A DNA stretch of 64,000 nt, from contig NZ_CP043046.1 of NCBI RefSeq assembly GCF_008119665.1, forward strand, positions 2,914,001 to 2,978,000. Direction: 5' to 3'. The notes under the pieces are model-generated. The model did not search any database, had not been told where the DNA came from, and saw nothing but the letters and a program-made list of their open reading frames with translations. The stretch is from Pigmentiphaga aceris (GTDB lineage: Bacteria > Pseudomonadota > Gammaproteobacteria > Burkholderiales > Burkholderiaceae_B). How positions within the stretch are numbered: the first letter of the stretch is position 1; the number at the start of each line of letters is the position of its first letter. Positions 59,100 through 64,000 of the stretch are shown here, piece after piece. The position numbers and the translations under genes are program-made.

Positions 59100-59849
59100 T
59101 TACAGATTGCTCATCCCTCCATCGATTACCAGTTCACTGCCCACCGTGAAAGCCGACTCATCGGACGCGAGGAACACGATCGCCTTGGCAATTTCGCTGG
59201 GTTCACCGAACCGCCCGGCTGGGATCTGGCCCAGGATGGCACCGGCCAGCTTTTCCAGCTCGGCCGCTTCCAGCCCCATTTTCCCGTAGATCGGCGTGGA
59301 CACCGGCCCCGGGCTGACGGCGTTCACCCGAATCCCACGGCCGATGAGTTCGCCCGACAAGGTACGTGCCAGCGAGATCAGTCCCGCCTTGGTCGCGGCG
59401 TAGACGCTGGAGTTCGGCATGCCGATACGGGCGTTGATCGAGGTGTTCAGCACGATGGACGCCGGGTTGGCCAGCAGCGGCAGCAGTGCTTGCACCAGGA
59501 ACAGCGGACCTTTCAGATTCACGGCGATTGAACGGTCAAAACCGGCTTCGTCCCACTGTTCCAGCGGCCGGAAGTCGGCCACGCCGGCGTTGATGAAGAC
59601 GGCATCCAGGCCACCAAAAGCGTCTTGCACGGCGGTTGTGATCTTTGCCTGATCGGCGACGCTGCCGGCGTCGGCGCGGACAATGACCACCTTGTCGCCC
59701 AGTGCTTGTCGGGCTTGTTCGAGCGTCTCGGGATTGGTGCCGGTGATGGCGACGCGCGCGTCTTCGGCAAGAAATTGCCGTGCGGTTTCCAGGCCGATGC
59801 CGCTGCTGCCGCCAGTGATCAGCGTGCGTTTGTTGGTGAGTCGGGTCAT
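59100..59849 (-). CDS. Classical short-chain dehydrogenase/reductase
   Basis: 249 residues. TGGSSGIGLE near residue 13, NAGV, and the catalytic Ser-Tyr-Lys (LNTSINARIGMPNSSVYAATKAG) are intact, as is the C-terminal TVGSELVIDGG. It reduces or oxidises a small carbonyl/alcohol with NAD(P)H. It starts 29 bases after the alpha/beta hydrolase gene and probably shares its promoter. Divergent LysR gene upstream of the pair. Confidence 0.93.
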   Translation of the reverse strand: MTRLTNKRTLITGGSSGIGLETARQFLAEDARVAITGTNPETLEQARQALGDKVVIVRADAGSVADQAKITTAVQDAFGGLDAVFINAGVADFRPLEQWDEAGFDRSIAVNLKGPLFLVQALLPLLANPASIVLNTSINARIGMPNSSVYAATKAGLISLARTLSGELIGRGIRVNAVSPGPVSTPIYGKMGLEAAELEKLAGAILGQIPAGRFGEPSEIAKAIVFLASDESAFTVGSELVIDGGMSNL

Positions 59850-59878
59850 GGCGCGGGTTCCTGTGGAAAGAGGTGGGT

Positions 59879-60826
59879 TCAGCTCAAAAATTCGACGAGT
59901 GCGGGAATGACGACCTTGGGCGCTTCTTCCATCAGCCAGTGGCCGGCGTTGGGGACGATGCGGCCGTCGACTTGAGTGGCGACCAGCTTGGCTTGGTCGA
60001 TCAGCACCTGACCCGACGCCTTTTCGCCCGTCAGCACCAGTACCGGCATACCCAGTTTGTTGGTCGACAACGCGGCGAAGTCCTTGGCGTCTTGCTCGAA
60101 GTTTTTGAAGTACGCGAACCCCGCCTGCATGCCACCCGGTTGTACGTAGGCCTTGGCGTACAGCTTCCGGTCGGCTTCAGGAATCGACCGTTTCGGGTCG
60201 GCGGCAAAGTCGTTCCAGAAGTGTTCGAAGTAGATGCGTTCGCGGCCTTGCACCAGGGCGAGCGCCGTTGGGCCGGTGAAGTGGAAGTGCCACAGGTCAC
60301 GCAGCAGCCATACGTCCTGCCAGTTGCCAATGCCGGGCAGGAAGGCGTCCATCAACACCAGACGTTCGGTTTCCTGCGGGAATTGCGCGGCGTAGGCGTA
60401 GGCCACCATCAGGCCGATATCGTGGCCGACGATGCGAACCTTGTCGAAACCCAGCGACTTCACCAGTTCGTGAATGTCCACCGCCATGTTCTTTTTGTCG
60501 TAGCCCGTGGTGGGTTTGGCGGAATCGCCTGCGCCGCGAAGGTCGGGGACGATGACGGTGTGATTCTTCGCCAGCAGCGGGATCAGCGGGGTCCACATGT
60601 GGCCGGTTTCGGCATAGCCATGCAGCAGCACGATGGCACTGCCCTGGCCTGCAATGCGGTAGTGCAGTCGCACGCCGTTCACGGTGGCGTAGCGGTCTTT
60701 GATCGCTGGGCCGGTCACGGCGGCAACGGCAGAAGTGGTCAGGCTGCCAAGCGAGGCCATGGCGGCCAAGGCAGGGATGGTTGCCAGCACTTGGCGGCGA
60801 ATGATGTTGAAAGAAATAGTGGTCAT
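59879..60826 (-). CDS. Exported alpha/beta hydrolase, epoxide-hydrolase-like
   Basis: 315 residues. The first ~37 residues look like a signal peptide (FNIIRRQVLATIPALAAMASLGS), with a double Arg that could be a weak Tat signal. The hydrolase core has IVLLHGYAETGHMW, PDLRGAGDS and VRIVGHDIGLMVAYAYA; the nucleophile is Asp in GHDIG, typical of epoxide hydrolases and dehalogenases, and NAGHWLMEEAP supplies the His. A cap Tyr pair is plausible. It is divergent from the LysR gene. Confidence 0.9.
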   Translation of the reverse strand: MTTISFNIIRRQVLATIPALAAMASLGSLTTSAVAAVTGPAIKDRYATVNGVRLHYRIAGQGSAIVLLHGYAETGHMWTPLIPLLAKNHTVIVPDLRGAGDSAKPTTGYDKKNMAVDIHELVKSLGFDKVRIVGHDIGLMVAYAYAAQFPQETERLVLMDAFLPGIGNWQDVWLLRDLWHFHFTGPTALALVQGRERIYFEHFWNDFAADPKRSIPEADRKLYAKAYVQPGGMQAGFAYFKNFEQDAKDFAALSTNKLGMPVLVLTGEKASGQVLIDQAKLVATQVDGRIVPNAGHWLMEEAPKVVIPALVEFLS

Positions 60827-60954
60827 GTCGTCTGCTCCTGGGGAGGTGGGCTGCGTGTGCAGCGCCGATGACGAACTTTAAGATTCATGATCACGATCAG
60901 GAAGGCCGTTAATATTGATTATTCATTCAGTTTTTATGAATCATCAGGGTAGCC

Positions 60955-61881
60955 ATGGACCGCTTGCGCGCATTTGAAGTCTTTGTGACCGTGGTGGCGC
61001 GGGGCAGCTTCGTGCGAGCGGCCGAGGCCATGGACACATCCCCGGCCAACATCACGCGTTATGTCAGCGACTTGGAGGCCCACCTGGGCACACGACTGCT
61101 GAATCGCAGTTCACGCAAGTTGTCGCTCACGGAAAGCGGCGTCGCCTTCTACGAGCGCACCCGGTTGATCCTGGACGAAGTTGCCGAAGTTGAAGCCCTG
61201 GCTTCAGCCACCGCCTTGCGCCCGCGCGGACGCCTGCGCATCAACGCGCCCTTGAGCTTTGGCATCGTGCACCTGGCACCGCTGTGGCCGCGTTTCATTC
61301 GGCTGTATCCCGATGTGGAACTGGACGTGGTGCTGGCAGACCGGGTGGTAGATATCGTCGAAGAAGGCTTCGACTTGGCCATCCGCATTTCGCGCGGTGG
61401 CTCAACCACCCACGTTGCCCGCAAGCTGGCCACCTCGCGCAACATTGTCTGCGCGTCTCCCGGATACCTGCTTCAGCACCCAGCCCCCAAGGTGCCTGCC
61501 GACCTGATCCACCATGCGTGCCTGGGCTACACGTACTCGCAGACCGCCGACGATTGGCATTTCGTCGGTCCCGATGGCGCGGCAAGCAGCGTGAAGGTGC
61601 GCTTCGGCATGCAGACCAACAACGGCGACACCGCGCGGGCAGCCGCCATTGCCGGGGCGGGTGTGATCTGGCAGCCAACTTTTCTTATTGGTGAAGACGT
61701 ACGCGCTGGTCGTCTGGTGGAACTGATGCCGGGCTACCGCATGCCCGACATCGACATTCTTGCCGTCTACCCAAGCCGTCGGCATCTAAGTGCCAAGGTA
61801 CGTGTGATGGTGGACTTTCTGGCGCAGTCCTTTGCGGGGACGGCGGCCTGGGAGGGTGGGGCGGCCGCGTTGCATGGCTGA
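60955..61881 (+). CDS. LysR-family transcriptional regulator
   Basis: 308 residues. The winged helix-turn-helix is at 3-62 (LRAFEVFVTVVARGSFVRAAEAMDTSPANITRYV), then the effector domain of the CrgA/DsdC-like type (PRGRLRINAPLSFGIVHLAPLWPRFI). It is divergent from the hydrolase/SDR pair and probably controls it. Confidence 0.93.
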   Translation: MDRLRAFEVFVTVVARGSFVRAAEAMDTSPANITRYVSDLEAHLGTRLLNRSSRKLSLTESGVAFYERTRLILDEVAEVEALASATALRPRGRLRINAPLSFGIVHLAPLWPRFIRLYPDVELDVVLADRVVDIVEEGFDLAIRISRGGSTTHVARKLATSRNIVCASPGYLLQHPAPKVPADLIHHACLGYTYSQTADDWHFVGPDGAASSVKVRFGMQTNNGDTARAAAIAGAGVIWQPTFLIGEDVRAGRLVELMPGYRMPDIDILAVYPSRRHLSAKVRVMVDFLAQSFAGTAAWEGGAAALHG

Positions 61882-62107
61882 CACCGGGTGGGTAGCGTCG
61901 CTCAAGCACCGCACAGCGATCGCTCAAGAAGCGATGGGTCGAGGGCCGACCAGTGATAAGTACATATTGTCGATAGCTGAGCGGTGCCCGCTTTCAACCC
62001 GAAGCACACCCCTAACCACCCAAAAACGGCGGCTTGCAGGTGTCTACTAGACCAGGAATGCTTCAGATGGTGAGAGTTGTCGAGAGCGATAATTCGCCCC
62101 GCTTGCT

Positions 62108-63082
62108 TTAAAAGGCAAACATCGAGGCGAGCGCCACGCCTGAAAGAACCACCGCGACAAGAGCCACGGCCTGCTGCCGCAGCCAGCCCGGTTTGTCCAG
62201 CAACTGCGCTTCTAGTTGCTTGATTTGAGCCAGGGTTTGTTCCTGGTTTTTCAGTAATTCGCCCATCTTCGACTCGGCGCGTTCCAGACGCTGGGCTAGC
62301 GCCTCGCTTGCATCGTTCACTTTTTTCAATGATCCCGTCATAGAGATCGACAGGCGCTCCCTCGTTTGGATTTCACCATCGAGCTGCGTGGCTACTTGCT
62401 CTACCAACTGCTTCTGGGTTTGCTGAACCTTCTCCTGGTGGGCTAGCTGACGCGAGGACTCCGCGTTGAGTTGTTCCTGCTTCCGGGTGTCGTCCGAGAA
62501 GGCCAGGCTCAACGCCTGCAACTTCGCCTCATGGTTGTTCTGCTCGGTGGCTAATTGGTCCACTGCATGCAGGCAGTACTCATAATTGTCTGCCAACGCC
62601 AACTGTTCGTCGATCTGATACTTGAACTCGTAGAGCACCACCAACGCCCCGTTCTGGTTGCCGTCCAAAGTCTTTGTATCCGCTTGCAGGCGCTCGATCT
62701 CGCGTACCAAGGCATCATTGAAACCGCGCAATACATTGTTGTTCACGGTATGCACTTGGGTGACCAGTTGCACCACGCTCTGCGTAACCTCAAGGCTTGC
62801 GCCAAATTCGGTCAGCAATTTGGCCAGATCTTTGTCATTCCTGCCCGACAACCCCCCCCAGAAAGAGTCCCAACCGTCCTGGTTCTGAAAGTCGTTCAAT
62901 TGCGCTCTGGTCTTCGACCCACGCTGTATCGCGTCGTTGAGCTTTCGCAGGCCTTCATGAAAATCTCTCAGCTGGTTCTCTTCAGAGCGTGGCGCCGGCA
63001 GCAACCGCTGTACCGGTTGGGGGGCTACGTTATCGGCCGGCGACCCAATAAGTACGGCTCTGTTACCGAGAAACTTGAACAC
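62108..63082 (-). CDS. Tail-anchored coiled-coil protein of unknown function
   Basis: 324 residues from a GTG start that follows AGGAG, two bases after the stop of the upstream gene. A short N-terminal region (RAVLIGSPADNVAPQP) precedes long heptad-like helices rich in Gln, Glu and Leu (about 140-295), with WDSFWGGLSGRNDKDLA as a distinctive Trp/Gly-rich stretch near 70. The protein ends in one hydrophobic helix (QAVALVAVVLSGVALASMFAF), so it is probably anchored in the inner membrane by its C-terminus. No homologous family was recognised. It forms an operon with the membrane-protein gene upstream. Confidence 0.7.
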   Translation of the reverse strand: MFKFLGNRAVLIGSPADNVAPQPVQRLLPAPRSEENQLRDFHEGLRKLNDAIQRGSKTRAQLNDFQNQDGWDSFWGGLSGRNDKDLAKLLTEFGASLEVTQSVVQLVTQVHTVNNNVLRGFNDALVREIERLQADTKTLDGNQNGALVVLYEFKYQIDEQLALADNYEYCLHAVDQLATEQNNHEAKLQALSLAFSDDTRKQEQLNAESSRQLAHQEKVQQTQKQLVEQVATQLDGEIQTRERLSISMTGSLKKVNDASEALAQRLERAESKMGELLKNQEQTLAQIKQLEAQLLDKPGWLRQQAVALVAVVLSGVALASMFAF

Positions 63083-63083
63083 G

Positions 63084-64000
63084 TCAGGACTCCTGCGAAA
63101 TACGTTTAGTTGGCAAAAGTGCCGAAAAATCGATTGCACGCACACTCGTGTGCCGGGCCAGCCGTTCGCGGTGGTCTATTGCTTCCTTGGCGAGCAAATT
63201 TACCGACTGCGCGTATTCGACCAGACCTTCAGCCATCAGCCATTCGTTTTCCTGCGCCTTGATAAGCTGCAGTGCCGCCTCTCGTTTGGCCTCTAGTGAC
63301 TCGTTCCACCCGGTCTTGAAGTCCACCAAGTAGGCAACGATAGGAGGGACGAGGTTCTGCAAGTGATAACTGCATAGCCCGAAACCGATGGCCGACAACA
63401 CGCAGGAAATATAAGGCGCTGCCACCCCGGTGAGCGGAATCAATTGCGACTCGATCGCCGGCTCCAGTCCGTCCCAAAGCACCAGCGTGCCACTGACGAT
63501 TACGGTCTCGACGATCTTCTGAATCAACTCTTCCCGGCTCATCGATTGCGCGCCTTTGTACAGTTGCCAGGTGCCATGAGCGAGGTCGAAAAGATTACGG
63601 GCGAGGTTGTAGACCTGACGTATCGCCTTGGACAAGGCATTGACAATGAACTCGACGATACCGTTGAGTAGTTTCAGGGGGGCCGCGATGATTTTTTCGA
63701 TCACCCCCCAGATCTTTTTGAGAAAGCGCTCCACGCGCTGTTTTAGGCGAGCAGCGCCACCCATGAATACATCGACCAGTTCGTCTTTTACGGCCATGAT
63801 CGCGGCTGAGGTTAGTTGTTCCAGCAATTGCCAACCTGAGTTTTTCAGTGCTTCTTTGCCAGCACCCAGCGCAACGTCAGTAGCATTGCCCAGAGTTTCT
63901 TTGAGCTTTTTGGCTTCGATGTTGCTGCGAGTGCCTTGTTCCTGATCCAGTTCCTGGCGCTTGTTGATGGGCGGGTTTTCGGTTTTGATGAGGTACGCTT
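63084..64000 (-). CDS. Membrane-associated protein of unknown function, C-terminal part (cut by window edge)
   Basis: The frame is open to the right edge: 305 complete codons are visible, and the true start lies beyond 64000. The visible part starts with a polar region (LIKTENPPINKRQELDQEQG), continues with amphipathic helices (FLKKIWGVIEKIIAAPLKLL, IVEFIVNALSKAI), and has two hydrophobic stretches (ETVIVSGTLVLWDGL; PYISCVLSAIGFGLCSY) that may cross or insert into the membrane. The tail is charged. No catalytic motif or known family was recognised. It is translationally coupled to the coiled-coil gene. Base composition is lower in GC than most of the window, as in the defence block at 2309-9189. 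Confidence 0.65.
   Translation of the reverse strand, partial: AYLIKTENPPINKRQELDQEQGTRSNIEAKKLKETLGNATDVALGAGKEALKNSGWQLLEQLTSAAIMAVKDELVDVFMGGAARLKQRVERFLKKIWGVIEKIIAAPLKLLNGIVEFIVNALSKAIRQVYNLARNLFDLAHGTWQLYKGAQSMSREELIQKIVETVIVSGTLVLWDGLEPAIESQLIPLTGVAAPYISCVLSAIGFGLCSYHLQNLVPPIVAYLVDFKTGWNESLEAKREAALQLIKAQENEWLMAEGLVEYAQSVNLLAKEAIDHRERLARHTSVRAIDFSALLPTKRISQES

Noticed and set aside
1..64000. CRISPR array, rRNA, tRNA, insertion sequence or prophage genes
   Set aside because: No regular repeat-spacer pattern, cloverleaf-like sequence, transposase or integrase motif was found by eye; short or unusual RNAs could still be missed.

Overview
The window is GC-rich DNA from a proteobacterium, most likely a betaproteobacterium of the order Burkholderiales near Bordetella/Achromobacter (Alcaligenaceae). 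The signs are the strong G/C preference at third codon positions, three-gene EmrAB-NodT efflux operons, many LysR regulators each divergent from a small catabolic operon, an orphan periplasmic binding protein beside acyl-CoA genes, and FecI/FecR/TonB-receptor modules. Species assignment is inference. No rRNA, tRNA, CRISPR array, insertion sequence or integrase was seen.

Layout. 1-261: 5' part of an aldo/keto reductase. 615-1955: soluble double-PAS chemotaxis transducer. 2309-9189: a lower-GC block with a two-gene operon (SF1 helicase, then a TPR protein with a cold-shock-like C-terminus) converging on an McrBC type IV restriction system whose McrB carries a large domain inserted in its GTPase core. 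9425-13903: three-gene drug-efflux operon. 14207-23580: an oligopeptide-type ABC importer (two permeases, two ATPases, an atypical SDR, an AraC regulator and a DUF2000 protein on the minus strand) facing a divergent binding protein-amidase pair. 23593-32768: small catabolic and transport units, namely an alcohol dehydrogenase with a haloalkane-dehalogenase homologue that lacks the halide-binding Trp, a flavoprotein monooxygenase with an HCCA-isomerase-like protein, a LysR/DMT exporter pair, and an MFS transporter with the remnant of an alpha/beta hydrolase beside a LysR gene.

32858-36911 and 49868-53821 are two complete sigma factor-FecR-TonB receptor modules for iron uptake; a good Fur-like box lies upstream of the second. 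Between them, 37757-49744 holds an acyl-CoA catabolic cluster: thiolase, thioesterase, SDR, MaoC hydratase, TetR regulator, acyl-CoA ligase, enoyl-CoA hydratase, a LivK-type binding protein and an SCP2 protein. The same palindrome, ATACT-N4-AGTAT, sits in both divergent promoter regions of this cluster and is the likely TetR operator. A MocR-type regulator divergent from a YggS-type PLP protein and a DapA-family aldolase are embedded here.

54032-58934 is an operon for an amine or peptide-like substrate (RpiR regulator, a 61-residue protein, M81 peptidase, class III aminotransferase, carboxymuconolactone-decarboxylase-like protein). 59100-61881 is a LysR-controlled SDR/epoxide-hydrolase-like pair. 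The window ends in a second lower-GC segment (62108-64000) with two translationally coupled genes of unknown function, a membrane protein cut by the window edge and a tail-anchored coiled-coil protein.

The best candidates for undescribed biology are the helicase/TPR operon beside McrBC, the inserted domain in McrB, and the unknown pair at the right end.
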